18,138 nucleotides of DNA from Anaeroplasmataceae bacterium (GCA_016294165.1 JAEDCM010000031.1:1-18138); one strand, 5' to 3'. Shown: positions 1 through 8,350, counted from the stretch's first letter. The notes: generated by a model from the letters alone, not told the origin. Numbers and translations are program-made.

Positions 1-70
1 AATCTTATTTAATTATTTTAAAATTTTCACTGTCTACTTGACAAGACTCAGTTCAAAATAAACTCCTTTT

Positions 71-1726
71 TTATATTATCTTTAAGTATTCATCCTTCGA
101 TATAAATGGAGCTTGAACACGATATTCTTCGTCTTTGATTTTTATTATCATATCCCCATTTTTATCTAAAATAGTAGCTTTATCATTATCTAAAAGCTCA
201 ATGCTTTGATTAATATTATCACATTTAAATAATATTTTCGTATCAATCAATCCTTTTATTAGTGGTGAAATAGCATTGCTTATGCGATTGATAATGATAA
301 TATGAATGCCACATTTGCTTCCAATGGAGATTAGGTAATGAAGTTCTTGATCAAAGTTTTTATTTTTTATTAAAACCTCAAATCCATTAATATAAATAAA
401 TATGCGCTTTAATTCTTCTTCAATGCTATTTTCTTTAATCATTTTATTTAATTCATTATAATCATTAGCTTTAAAATAATAAGAAAGTTCAATTCTTCTT
501 TCCACCTCTTTAATTATTTCATTAAAAAATATGTCAATATCTTCAACTTTATTATAATAACTATGTAAATTATGGTACATATTTAACTCATAAAACTCCT
601 CTTTAATATCAAGCATAGCGATTTGATGATTGACCCTTCGCATAATAATTGAGGTAATAAAGCATCTAATAAAGTTTCTTATTCCACTATTATAGGCTCC
701 AGATATGATCATATTACTATTTTTTTGAAAATCATAATTAATTATTCTTCCATCAATTTCTAAACCTAAAGGTATTTCGTTATTTTGTAATAATAACCTT
801 TTTAAAGTTAAAAGTTCTCTGAATTTGTGATTAACTTCAATTATTAATTCATCATTATAGCTAATCGCAATATTATCATTAATAATTTGCTTTAGGTTAT
901 TATAAATGATGTTCAAATCCTTAATATTTATCTTATAAACATATCTTGATGCTTGATAACCAACATATAAATTTACAAAATAAAACTCATAATTCATTTT
1001 TCTAAAAACGCCTTCTATAGCCATTTTTACGTCATTTGAAATTTTTTCTTCTATCTTATGATTCATTGATAAATTAATATCCGAAAGCATATTTAGCCCA
1101 ACCTTTTTTTGTTTAATTTTAATCGATGAAATATAATTTATTATTCCATTAAAGTTTATTTTAAATTTAAATTTAAATCTTTTGATCTGATTTTTAAAGG
1201 AAATAATGCTATTTCCACTTAAAAAAATTAACGATAAAATGAGGGTTAAAGAAAATACTAAAATAACTCCTGCTTCGCCAATTAAAAAAACTAATCCTTG
1301 ATAGATGATTGCACTGATGATTCCTCCACCAAGCATATAATCTAGGTCAGGATCATTTATATAATATTTATAGAGATTTATGGTTTGAAACAGAGCATTA
1401 TCTTCATGATTTTTAGCATATTGATAAATACTATAATGGCTTAATCCCATTAGTGATAATAAAAATAAGAAAAAACCATTTACTCTAATGCTTTTAAAAT
1501 CAATAAATTTTCTTTTTTTTAAAAAAATACATCCTTGGATAAATATCATAATGAGTAATAAGTAATACCAATCACCAAATAAAATTTTAAAAATAATATT
1601 CAACCATAAACCAACACTTCCGAGCCTCGTAAGAATAATCAAGCTTAAGCCAATTAAAACAATTCCTAAGGTTTCATAGTATATGTTGTAGTTTTCATTC
1701 TTCTTTTTTATCTTTTCCTTTGGCAT
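71..1726 (-). CDS. FtsK/SpoIIIE-family membrane protein with lost ATPase motifs
   Basis: A 551-residue homologue of the DNA translocase FtsK/SpoIIIE. Four or five hydrophobic segments (about residues 18-36, 50-68, 83-100, 133-175) precede a linker, an alpha-domain-like region (about 228-315) and a RecA-like motor region (about 330-540). Conserved landmarks line up with SpoIIIE: the ERRIELSYYF stretch near 409, GIHIIII near 473, and RVQAPFIS at 536-543. The Walker A loop, normally GATGSGKS, reads GAYNSGIR (343-350), losing the Lys and Ser. The Walker B pair Asp-Glu is replaced by Asn447-Gly448. The TQRP sensor motif is also gone. The protein ends eight residues after QAPFIS, so the DNA-reading gamma winged helix is absent. 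The frame is open throughout and the losses are point substitutions (AAA Lys to ATA Ile), not a frameshift. It follows the RNase J2-like gene as spoIIIE follows rnjB in Bacillus. Membership of the family is fairly sure; ATP-driven DNA translocation is unlikely, and any structural or septal role is inference. Confidence 0.85.
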   Translation of the reverse strand: MPKEKIKKKNENYNIYYETLGIVLIGLSLIILTRLGSVGLWLNIIFKILFGDWYYLLLIMIFIQGCIFLKKRKFIDFKSIRVNGFFLFLLSLMGLSHYSIYQYAKNHEDNALFQTINLYKYYINDPDLDYMLGGGIISAIIYQGLVFLIGEAGVILVFSLTLILSLIFLSGNSIISFKNQIKRFKFKFKINFNGIINYISSIKIKQKKVGLNMLSDINLSMNHKIEEKISNDVKMAIEGVFRKMNYEFYFVNLYVGYQASRYVYKINIKDLNIIYNNLKQIINDNIAISYNDELIIEVNHKFRELLTLKRLLLQNNEIPLGLEIDGRIINYDFQKNSNMIISGAYNSGIRNFIRCFITSIIMRRVNHQIAMLDIKEEFYELNMYHNLHSYYNKVEDIDIFFNEIIKEVERRIELSYYFKANDYNELNKMIKENSIEEELKRIFIYINGFEVLIKNKNFDQELHYLISIGSKCGIHIIIINRISNAISPLIKGLIDTKILFKCDNINQSIELLDNDKATILDKNGDMIIKIKDEEYRVQAPFISKDEYLKII

Positions 1727-1746
1727 AAACTCACCCTATTTAAAAG

Positions 1747-1755
1747 TTTATATCA
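1747..1755 (-). promoter_or_regulatory. Extended -10 promoter of the FtsK-like gene
   Basis: On the minus strand TGATATAAA gives a TGn-extended -10, about 20 bases before the ATG, after the terminator of the upstream gene. A -35-like ATGACA (1772-1777) is 19 bases upstream. The predicted leader is only about 14 bases. This is sequence inspection only. Confidence 0.4.
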
Positions 1756-1785
1756 ATAATAATACGGAAAATGTCATAATATAGA

Positions 1786-1818
1786 TAAAAAAAATTGGAG
1801 AGCAAAAAAACTCTCCAA
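1786..1818 (-). terminator. Intrinsic terminator after the RNase J gene
   Basis: A perfect 8-bp stem (TTGGAGAG at 1795-1802 with CTCTCCAA at 1811-1818) has an 8-base loop. On the minus strand it is followed by eight Ts (1794-1787). It lies just past the RNase J stop and separates that operon from the FtsK-like gene. Confidence 0.85.
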
Positions 1819-1830
1819 ATCATTTAAAAA

Positions 1831-3504
1831 TTATGAAACTTCGGTTGAAATAATAATCGGAATCATAACGGGACATCGCTTAATTTCTTTATATAAATAA
1901 CGATTTATTTCATCCTTAACATCCTTTTTATAATCAACCCAATTAATATATTTACCACTTAAGTGCTTTTCACTTACCGAATTAAAAATTGTCTTAACAT
2001 TACTGATAATATCATTTTCTTCTTTTGTGTATAAGAAGCCCTTAGAAATAATTTCGGGACCTGATAACACCTTTTTAGTACGCGGATTGACATTAGCGAT
2101 TATAATCATTACTCCATCATTGCTTAACAATTCACGATCCCTTAAAACAATATCATTAACATCGCCGGCGACACTTCCATCAATTAATACCTCAGCACAT
2201 GGAATACTATCAATGGCATCAACCTTTTTCCCTTTATCAAAAACAAGCAAACTTCCATTATCAAGAATAACTACTTGTTTTGGGTCATATCCTAATTCCG
2301 TTGCAATTTCAATTTGGGCATACTGAAGACGATAATCCCCCTTCAAAGGAACAATATATTTTGGTTTTAATAAATTAATCATCATTTTAATCTCTTCTCT
2401 TGAGGCATGTGATGCTTGAAGATATTTTTGATTAATTGTATGAGTTTTTGCTTTTGTACGGCACAAAATATCAAGTGTACGTGCCGCCATCTTTTCAGTA
2501 CCAGGAACTGGTGAAGTCATCATGATAATGTTATCAATTGGATTAATATGAATTAAACGGTCAATCTTCTTGCACATCCTTTGAAGCATAAAGAATGGCT
2601 CATGGCGAACACCAGTAACTAAAATAACTAAATCAGAGTCATTATTTTTATTCTTATCATCAATATAACGAAGGTTTACTAAACGTTCCTCCGGAATTCT
2701 TAAATATCCTAAGGTTACCGCAACATCCACAATTCTTTGTGCCTTACGACCAATGATGGCAATTCTCTTGTCATATTTAATCGACATGTCAATAATTTGT
2801 TGGATACTTCTTAAATCAGTTGAAAACAATGTCACAATAATTCTTCCTTTAGCATCATTAAAAATGCCATTTAATTTATGCTTAAGTTCAAAATACAAAT
2901 TTCCTGTACTATTAGTAGCACCAATTGATTCATTCATTAAGCATAAAACTCCCTTTTTACCTAAATCACTAATTTTTCCTAAAGATGTTTTATAATTAGA
3001 ATCAACGTTTTGATCGAAACAATAATCACCGGTATAAACAATAATTCCATACTTTGTATGAATAGCAATTCCTAATGACTGCGGAATACTATGGGTAGTC
3101 GCAAAAAAACTAACATGATTTGTTCCAAATTTGATTGTATCATCCTCATTAACAACATTTAATTCATAATCTAAAGGATTCATATCTGCTTCCTTTAATT
3201 GATCCTCTAATATTGCAATAGTAAATGATGATCCATAAATGGGAATATTTATATCTTTTAATAAATAAACCAATCCACCAATGTGATCCTCATGCCCATG
3301 TGATAAAAACACTCCTTGGATTTTCTCTTTATTATCTAACAGATATTGAAAATCGGAAATAATGGTGTCAACTCCATGAAATTCAGATGTTGGATATTTA
3401 ATACCACAATCTAAAATAAAAATACGGTTATCAACTTCACATAAATAAAGATTTTTCCCATTTTCTCCAAAGCCACCAAGCCCACCAACTCTAATCTTTG
3501 ACAT
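1831..3504 (-). CDS. rnjB: RNase J2-like beta-CASP metallo-beta-lactamase ribonuclease
   Basis: A 557-residue RNase J family protein, the usual length. RNase J enzymes process and degrade mRNA and rRNA in Firmicutes; J2 is the less active partner of a J1-J2 complex. The MBL motifs are intact: HGHEDH (69-74), His138 in TTHSIP and Asp160 in TGDY. The beta-CASP half is divergent: NESIGATN (191-198) stands where SDSTNA-type sequence is usual, VTGVRHEP (296-303) replaces TGSQGEP, and PLKGDYR (386-392) has Lys388 in place of the metal-binding His of HGEYR. His366 of the SGH motif remains. B. subtilis J2 likewise lacks that His (it has Asn). The C-terminal domain (about 435-553) is present. The start is supported by AAGGAGG seven bases upstream. 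It is the last gene of the ABC-ABC-phospholipase run, 14 bases after its neighbour, and a terminator follows. J2 rather than J1 is inferred from the lost residues and from the following spoIIIE-like gene. Confidence 0.85.
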   Translation of the reverse strand: MSKIRVGGLGGFGENGKNLYLCEVDNRIFILDCGIKYPTSEFHGVDTIISDFQYLLDNKEKIQGVFLSHGHEDHIGGLVYLLKDINIPIYGSSFTIAILEDQLKEADMNPLDYELNVVNEDDTIKFGTNHVSFFATTHSIPQSLGIAIHTKYGIIVYTGDYCFDQNVDSNYKTSLGKISDLGKKGVLCLMNESIGATNSTGNLYFELKHKLNGIFNDAKGRIIVTLFSTDLRSIQQIIDMSIKYDKRIAIIGRKAQRIVDVAVTLGYLRIPEERLVNLRYIDDKNKNNDSDLVILVTGVRHEPFFMLQRMCKKIDRLIHINPIDNIIMMTSPVPGTEKMAARTLDILCRTKAKTHTINQKYLQASHASREEIKMMINLLKPKYIVPLKGDYRLQYAQIEIATELGYDPKQVVILDNGSLLVFDKGKKVDAIDSIPCAEVLIDGSVAGDVNDIVLRDRELLSNDGVMIIIANVNPRTKKVLSGPEIISKGFLYTKEENDIISNVKTIFNSVSEKHLSGKYINWVDYKKDVKDEINRYLYKEIKRCPVMIPIIISTEVS

Positions 3505-3518
3505 AAGTTACCTCCTTC

Positions 3519-4130
3519 CTATTTAACGCTATTGTAATATCTTCTTAAAAATCCTTTAACATAGTATACCATCATAGGTATCATTTCATAATTTGCACGA
3601 TCATATTTTTTCTTTGACCAAAAAATTAATGCCCATTTATATTTCTTAGTTGTTTGATAAGCATTTAACATTATATTAAAGAAATCATCATCAAAATTAA
3701 CATCATATTCTTTCTTTTCATAGTATTTACCGATATTTTTTAAGGTATATTTTTCATATCTACGATGCGGTCTTATAAAAATCATATGTCTTAATCTAGC
3801 ATCACTAATTCCTGTCGCATGGGGAATTGTTAACATATCTGTTAGATAATGAATAGCACGACCTAACTCATGTAAATCCTTTGTTTCTATCGCCTTTATA
3901 TAATGATTTACAAATGAGTCAAAGGCATTGGCCGGACGTTTTTCCTTCCAATTGGTAAATTTATTAGATTTTGGACGATAAACCGCAAAATGTCCTCCAA
4001 GTGCTCGTTCATCATAATCAGGAGCCATCGCCCCATCTAAAATATAATCATTACGTTCAAATATAATATTTTCATCTTCTAATTCATAAAGTGCTTGTTT
4101 GCAAATCCAAAAATGCGCAACACTAAACAT
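3519..4130 (-). CDS. Zinc-dependent phospholipase C / S1-P1 nuclease-family protein
   Basis: A 203-residue all-helical protein of the zinc-dependent phospholipase C family. Zinc ligands line up by spacing with Bacillus cereus PLC: His6 (HFWI, like HLWI), Asp33, His47, His94-x3-Asp98-x5-His104, then His122-x3-Glu126 in PHRRYE. Two things differ from secreted PLC: there is no signal peptide, and the N-terminal Trp whose amino group binds zinc is absent. The protein is therefore probably cytoplasmic, and one metal site may be altered. A GTG nine bases further upstream (4139) is in frame but overlaps the Shine-Dalgarno GGGAG; the ATG at 4130 sits eight bases after that site, so it is preferred. 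It lies between the ABC exporter and RNase J genes in a tight run. The substrate (phospholipid, phosphate ester or nucleic acid) cannot be read from sequence. Confidence 0.75.
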   Translation of the reverse strand: MFSVAHFWICKQALYELEDENIIFERNDYILDGAMAPDYDERALGGHFAVYRPKSNKFTNWKEKRPANAFDSFVNHYIKAIETKDLHELGRAIHYLTDMLTIPHATGISDARLRHMIFIRPHRRYEKYTLKNIGKYYEKKEYDVNFDDDFFNIMLNAYQTTKKYKWALIFWSKKKYDRANYEMIPMMVYYVKGFLRRYYNSVK

Positions 4131-4138
4131 TGTAACCA

Positions 4139-4144
4139 CTCCCT
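4139..4144 (-). promoter_or_regulatory. Ribosome binding site fixing the phospholipase-family start
   Basis: Minus-strand AGGGAG overlaps the TAG stop of the upstream ABC gene and lies eight bases before ATG 4130. It makes the in-frame GTG at 4139 an unlikely start. Confidence 0.6.
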
Positions 4145-5921
4145 ATGAGGCATTAAATTGTGAATTATATAATTCATAATAAAATCCTTTTTTTATCAAT
4201 AATTCTTCATGATTTCCTTTTTCTATAATTCTACCATCTTTGCATACTAAAATCAAATCAGCATTGATAATTGTCGATAATCGATGTGCAATAATAAAGC
4301 AAGTCTTGTCCTTCATTAAATTTAACATCGAATTTTGAATATCAATTTCAGTTTTTGTATCAACATTACTTGTAGCTTCATCTAAAATAAGCATCTTTGC
4401 ATCAAGCAGAAACGCTCTTGCGATTGTTAAAAGTTGCTTTTGTCCTTTAGAAATATTAATTCCATCATCTGATAATATTGTATCATATCCTTTTGGTAAT
4501 TTCATAATAAATGAATGAATTTTACATTTTTTACAAGCTTCTATGGCATCTTCTAAAGTTTTATTTTTACTTCCATATAAAACATTCTCTAAAATTGTAC
4601 CATTAAATAACCACGTATCCTGTAAAACCATGGCATAATTTTTACGAACATCACTGCGATATAAGTCATATATATTATTTTCATCTAGATAAATTGCTCC
4701 ACTATTTAAATCATAAAATCTCATTAAAAGATTAATGATGGTTGTTTTACCAGCACCAGTAGGTCCAACAATTGCGATGACCTCTTTTTCTTTAGCCTCA
4801 AAGCTTAAGTTATGAATAATCTCGCGTTCAGGATTATAACCAAAACAGATATTTTTTCCTTCAACATGTCCTAAAACATCTAAATCAATTTTTTCTTTAG
4901 CCGTTTCTTCCTCAATTTTGGAATCAATCAAATCTAAAACTCTTTCCGCCGCTGCTAAAGCAGACTGAAGATCAGATATAATATTAGCTAACTCATTAAT
5001 TGGTCCACTAAATTTACGGGAATATAAGACAAATGAGCTAATATTACCTAAAGAAATTCTTTTTTTCATATATAACAATGCCCCAAAAACACTGACAAGA
5101 GTTAGAGAAATATTATTGATGAAATTGACCGATGGTCCAATGATTGCGGCATGATATTCCGCTTCATAGGCAGCTTTAGAAGTATCAATATTTACTTTAT
5201 CAAACTTATCAATCACATAATCCTCTTGTGCATATGCCTTAATCGTTTTATTTCCCGTAATCATTTCCTCAGAAAAAGAATTCAATTCTCCTAATTTAAC
5301 GCTACGTGCTCTAAAAAGCCTACGAGTACGTTTAGACATAAATTTTGTAAATATAATTGATAGTGGAACAGTTACCACAAAAACTAAACTTAATAATGGT
5401 GAAATGATAAGCATCATGATAAATGATCCTAAAACCGTAATAATTGATGCGGATATTTGAATAATATCACTAGCAATGGATGTTGAAACAGTATCAACAT
5501 CATAACTAATTCTACTTAAAATGTCACCAGTTGGAGTTTTATCAAAAAAGCTAATTGGCATATATGCTAATTTATTAAAAACATCACTGCGCATTTTATA
5601 GGCAATATTTTGGCTCATTTTAATCATAATAACTGATAAAACATAAGATAGAATTGCGGATATTAAATAGAAAATTATCATTAATCCACAGCACTTAAAA
5701 ATAATTTCAAAATCAATATTATTTTTTCCTTTTTCAATTTCATTGATGGCTAAACCGGATAAATATGGTCCAACAAGCGCAAAAACATTACTTATAATTG
5801 TTAAAAAAATGATCAAAATCAATAGTTTACGATAACTAATAAGATACTTCCACATTCTTTTTAAAACAGCCTTGGTAGATCTTGGCTTTTGCATTGTTTG
5901 TGATGGTTTACGTTTATTCAT
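4143..5921 (-). CDS. ABC exporter half-transporter with consensus ATPase residues
   Basis: A 592-residue fused transmembrane-ATPase half-transporter of the multidrug/lipid exporter type (BmrCD, LmrCD, TM287/288 class). The membrane domain has six predicted helices over about 30-320; the nucleotide-binding domain spans about 350-590. Walker A is GPTGAGKT (386-393), the Walker B region MLILDE ends in the catalytic Glu515, and His546 is the switch. The signature is ISKGQ (490-494) instead of LSGGQ, that is, degenerate. Its partner encoded immediately upstream has the complementary pattern, so the active ATP site would be built from this protein's Walker motifs and the partner's LSGGQ. The ATG overlaps the partner's TAA by one base (TAATG), implying translational coupling. 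The cargo is not deducible; drug or lipid export is the family expectation. Confidence 0.9.
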   Translation of the reverse strand: MNKRKPSQTMQKPRSTKAVLKRMWKYLISYRKLLILIIFLTIISNVFALVGPYLSGLAINEIEKGKNNIDFEIIFKCCGLMIIFYLISAILSYVLSVIMIKMSQNIAYKMRSDVFNKLAYMPISFFDKTPTGDILSRISYDVDTVSTSIASDIIQISASIITVLGSFIMMLIISPLLSLVFVVTVPLSIIFTKFMSKRTRRLFRARSVKLGELNSFSEEMITGNKTIKAYAQEDYVIDKFDKVNIDTSKAAYEAEYHAAIIGPSVNFINNISLTLVSVFGALLYMKKRISLGNISSFVLYSRKFSGPINELANIISDLQSALAAAERVLDLIDSKIEEETAKEKIDLDVLGHVEGKNICFGYNPEREIIHNLSFEAKEKEVIAIVGPTGAGKTTIINLLMRFYDLNSGAIYLDENNIYDLYRSDVRKNYAMVLQDTWLFNGTILENVLYGSKNKTLEDAIEACKKCKIHSFIMKLPKGYDTILSDDGINISKGQKQLLTIARAFLLDAKMLILDEATSNVDTKTEIDIQNSMLNLMKDKTCFIIAHRLSTIINADLILVCKDGRIIEKGNHEELLIKKGFYYELYNSQFNAS

Positions 5922-7621
5922 TATTCCACCACCATTTGCGTCTTATAGATTAGCTGATATAGGCTTGAATTTTTCATTAAATAATCATGATTACCCATAT
6001 CAATAATTTTTCCTTCATCAACGACAATAATGGTTTGGCAATGCTTGATAGAGCTAATTCTTTGCGCAATGATAATTTTTGTGGATGAGATTTTATTTAA
6101 CTCACTTCTTAGATTTGCATCCGTTTTATAATCTAAGGCACTTGATGAATCATCTAAAATTAAGATTTCGTTTTTACCAGCAAGAGCTCTTGAAAGCAAT
6201 ATTCGCTGTCTTTGCCCTCCAGATAGATTGGTACCTCGCGCATTAAGTTTTGTTTGATATAAATCCGGAAGTTCTCTAATAAACTCTTCTGCTTGAGCAT
6301 TTTTAGTCGATTCTAAAATATTGTTAAAGAGCATTTTCCTTCCAAAATCAATATTTTCATAAATTGAATCACTAAATAGGGTATCCTGTTGGAAGACAAC
6401 CCCAAATTTTTTTCTTAAATCCTTTAAACTATATGATTTAATGTTTTTTCCGTCAATTAATATTTCACCCTTATCACAATCGTAAAAGCGCATTAAAAGG
6501 TTGATAATGGTTGATTTTCCAGAGCCTGTTGCCCCAATGATTCCCAAGGATTCTCCTTCCTTTACTTTAAAGCTAATATCATTAAGATTATCTTCAACCT
6601 TCAAATAAGAAAATGAAACATTATTAAATTCAATCTTATAATCACTATTTTTTTCTTCAATTTCTAATATTTCTAATCCAGTTTCTAAATCTAAGATTTT
6701 CTTGATTCTTGTGGCGGAAGCACTAGCCTTTGATAAAACTAAAAAAATACGAGTTAAAGTCATCATCGCATTTAAAATAATAGTTACATACGATAAAAAG
6801 GCAACAATTTTCCCTGGTTCGGTTTCACCAACATTTACACGATAAGCACCAAATAAAACGATAAAGCACAAAGCAATATTTAATAATAGTGTTAGCATTG
6901 GATTAACAATAGCCATTGTGATATTTGCTTTTTTACTTTTCCTTAAAACATCTAAGTTATTTCTATCAAAACGATCAATTTCATAATCTTCCGTTTTTAA
7001 AGCCTTAATCACTCTAATACCTGTTGCATTTTCCCTAGCAGTTGTTATCATTTGATCATTTGATTTTTGCACCTCATTAAAATACTTAATAGATTTTTTA
7101 CTTGCACTAATCGCAACTAATGTAATAAAAGGTAAAATTGCCAGTAAAACTAAGGTTAAAATAGGATCTAAGGTGAATGTCAAGCAGATACCTCCAATTA
7201 ATAAAATTGGGGCACGTACCGCAATACGCTGTAGCATTCCAATCATATGATAGACATTATAAGTATCGGAACTCATGCGATAAACTAATGATGGTATTGT
7301 TTCATCATCGATCTGCTTAGGGGATAAATTCATGATTTTGGAAAATAAATCATGCCTAAGATTAGTTGTCACATTTCGAGCAATTTTCGCTGCTGATCTA
7401 TTAGCTATTATGTTTCCACTAATTCCAATAAAAGCACAAAATAACATTATAAGCCCATATTTATAGATTAATCCAATATCCTTTAAAGGAACAATTTCAT
7501 CAATTAAATAAGCTAAAATCCATGGAAGAATAAGATCCATTAGGGTTCCTGTAATTTTTATAATCATTTGAATAGTAATTCTAAATTTGAATTTTTTCAT
7601 ATAACTAAAAATATACCCCAT
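5921..7621 (-). CDS. ABC exporter half-transporter with degenerate catalytic site
   Basis: A 566-residue ABC exporter half with six predicted helices (about 15-300) and a nucleotide-binding domain (about 325-560). Walker A GATGSGKST (363-371), Q-loop Gln411 and a perfect LSGGQ (466-470) are present. The Walker B motif ILILDD ends in Asp491 where the catalytic Glu belongs, and the switch His is Gln520 (IIAQR). This Asp/Gln pair is the known signature of the non-hydrolysing site in heterodimeric exporters such as TM287. It is the first gene of the operon: GGAGG sits eight bases before the ATG, and a terminator and a likely promoter lie just upstream. It overlaps the second half by one base. Confidence 0.9.
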   Translation of the reverse strand: MGYIFSYMKKFKFRITIQMIIKITGTLMDLILPWILAYLIDEIVPLKDIGLIYKYGLIMLFCAFIGISGNIIANRSAAKIARNVTTNLRHDLFSKIMNLSPKQIDDETIPSLVYRMSSDTYNVYHMIGMLQRIAVRAPILLIGGICLTFTLDPILTLVLLAILPFITLVAISASKKSIKYFNEVQKSNDQMITTARENATGIRVIKALKTEDYEIDRFDRNNLDVLRKSKKANITMAIVNPMLTLLLNIALCFIVLFGAYRVNVGETEPGKIVAFLSYVTIILNAMMTLTRIFLVLSKASASATRIKKILDLETGLEILEIEEKNSDYKIEFNNVSFSYLKVEDNLNDISFKVKEGESLGIIGATGSGKSTIINLLMRFYDCDKGEILIDGKNIKSYSLKDLRKKFGVVFQQDTLFSDSIYENIDFGRKMLFNNILESTKNAQAEEFIRELPDLYQTKLNARGTNLSGGQRQRILLSRALAGKNEILILDDSSSALDYKTDANLRSELNKISSTKIIIAQRISSIKHCQTIIVVDEGKIIDMGNHDYLMKNSSLYQLIYKTQMVVE

Positions 7622-7636
7622 AATCTTTCCTCCAAT

Positions 7637-7669
7637 AAAAAATCTAGAAATATTATAGCATTTCTAGAT
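7637..7669 (-). terminator. Terminator between the MBL hydrolase and the ABC exporter operon
   Basis: A perfect 10-bp stem (ATCTAGAAAT at 7642-7651 with ATTTCTAGAT at 7660-7669) has an 8-base loop and a five-T run on the minus strand. A seven-T run also follows on the plus strand, so it could work both ways. Its loop contains the -10 of the exporter promoter. Confidence 0.75.
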
Positions 7670-7680
7670 ATTTTTTTAAA
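7652..7680 (-). promoter_or_regulatory. Promoter of the ABC exporter operon, inside the terminator hairpin
   Basis: The minus strand reads TTTAAA (7680-7675), 17 bases, TATAAT (7657-7652), with TGC directly before the -10 (TGn extension). The start of transcription would fall near 7645, in the second arm of the hairpin, about 24 bases before the ATG. Confidence 0.5.
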
Positions 7681-8307
7681 TTACATTTGATTTTTTTTAC
7701 ATAATAAATAATATTGATTATTCTTCTTTTCATCCTTGATTGAAGTAATTTCATCATGTCCTGGATAAACCTTTATATTATCATCAAGATTATCAATTAT
7801 TTTAACTAAGGATTTTTTCATAGCTTCATAACTAGAATCGGGAAAATCGGTTCTTCCGATTGAACCCTTAAACAATGTATCACCACTAAATAATTTATCA
7901 CGATATAAATAACATACCGAACCACTAGAATGACCTGGTGTATGAATAACTCTAATCTCCTGATCCACAAATGGAATAATATCATTATCTTTAATTTTAA
8001 TGATATTTAGTTTACGATAATCATAGCTTGGCACAAGCCCTCCTAACATATGATAAAGAGCCTTTTTAGGGTTTATAAGCATTTCATAATCATTTTCATG
8101 AATATAGATTGGACAATCAAAAATTCTTAAGCCATCAATATGATCAAAATGACCATGGGTTAATAAAACAAATAAAACCTTGTATCCGGTTAATTCTTTT
8201 TTTAATAGTTCCGTATTTCCTCCTGGATCAACCACAAAGCAAGAATCTCCACGCTCAACAATATAGCAATTCATATCAAAAAAATCATCGATTATAATCT
8301 TTTTCAT
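7681..8307 (-). CDS. MBL-fold hydrolase, glyoxalase II-like (YqgX type)
   Basis: A 208-residue single-domain metallo-beta-lactamase-fold protein of the hydroxyacylglutathione hydrolase-like group found across Firmicutes. Metal-binding motifs are complete: THGHFDH (50-56), HTPGHSSGS with His122 and His126, SGDTLF with Asp143, GRTDFP (151-156) and YPGHDE with His184. The C-terminal helical domain of true glyoxalase II is missing, as in YqgX/YcbL types, so glutathione use is not implied; a thioester substrate is the family expectation. The start is supported by AAGGAG nine bases upstream. It lies just downstream of rpmG with only a terminator between, and I see no separate promoter in the 40-base gap, so it may be expressed by read-through. 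Confidence 0.85.
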   Translation of the reverse strand: MKKIIIDDFFDMNCYIVERGDSCFVVDPGGNTELLKKELTGYKVLFVLLTHGHFDHIDGLRIFDCPIYIHENDYEMLINPKKALYHMLGGLVPSYDYRKLNIIKIKDNDIIPFVDQEIRVIHTPGHSSGSVCYLYRDKLFSGDTLFKGSIGRTDFPDSSYEAMKKSLVKIIDNLDDNIKVYPGHDEITSIKDEKKNNQYYLLCKKNQM

Positions 8308-8327
8308 CCAAATCTCTCCTTAAATGT

Positions 8328-8350
8328 AAAAAAAAAGCCCATAGGCTTAT
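8328..8350 (-). terminator. Short terminator at the end of rpmG
   Basis: On the minus strand AAGCC-TATG-GGCTT forms a 5-bp stem followed by nine Ts (8336-8328), overlapping the rpmG stop codon. The stem is short, so partial read-through into the MBL gene is plausible. Confidence 0.6.

Noticed and set aside
1..70. AAGGAG on the minus strand (63-68) and an imperfect ACTG/CAGT hairpin (about 31-54)
   Set aside because: No open frame follows the AAGGAG (stops within a few codons of every nearby start). The hairpin has a bulge and only a weak T-run, so I call neither a gene nor a terminator.
2027..2995. Plus-strand open frames inside the RNase J gene
   Set aside because: They are antisense to a well-conserved enzyme, have no ribosome sites and resemble no family.
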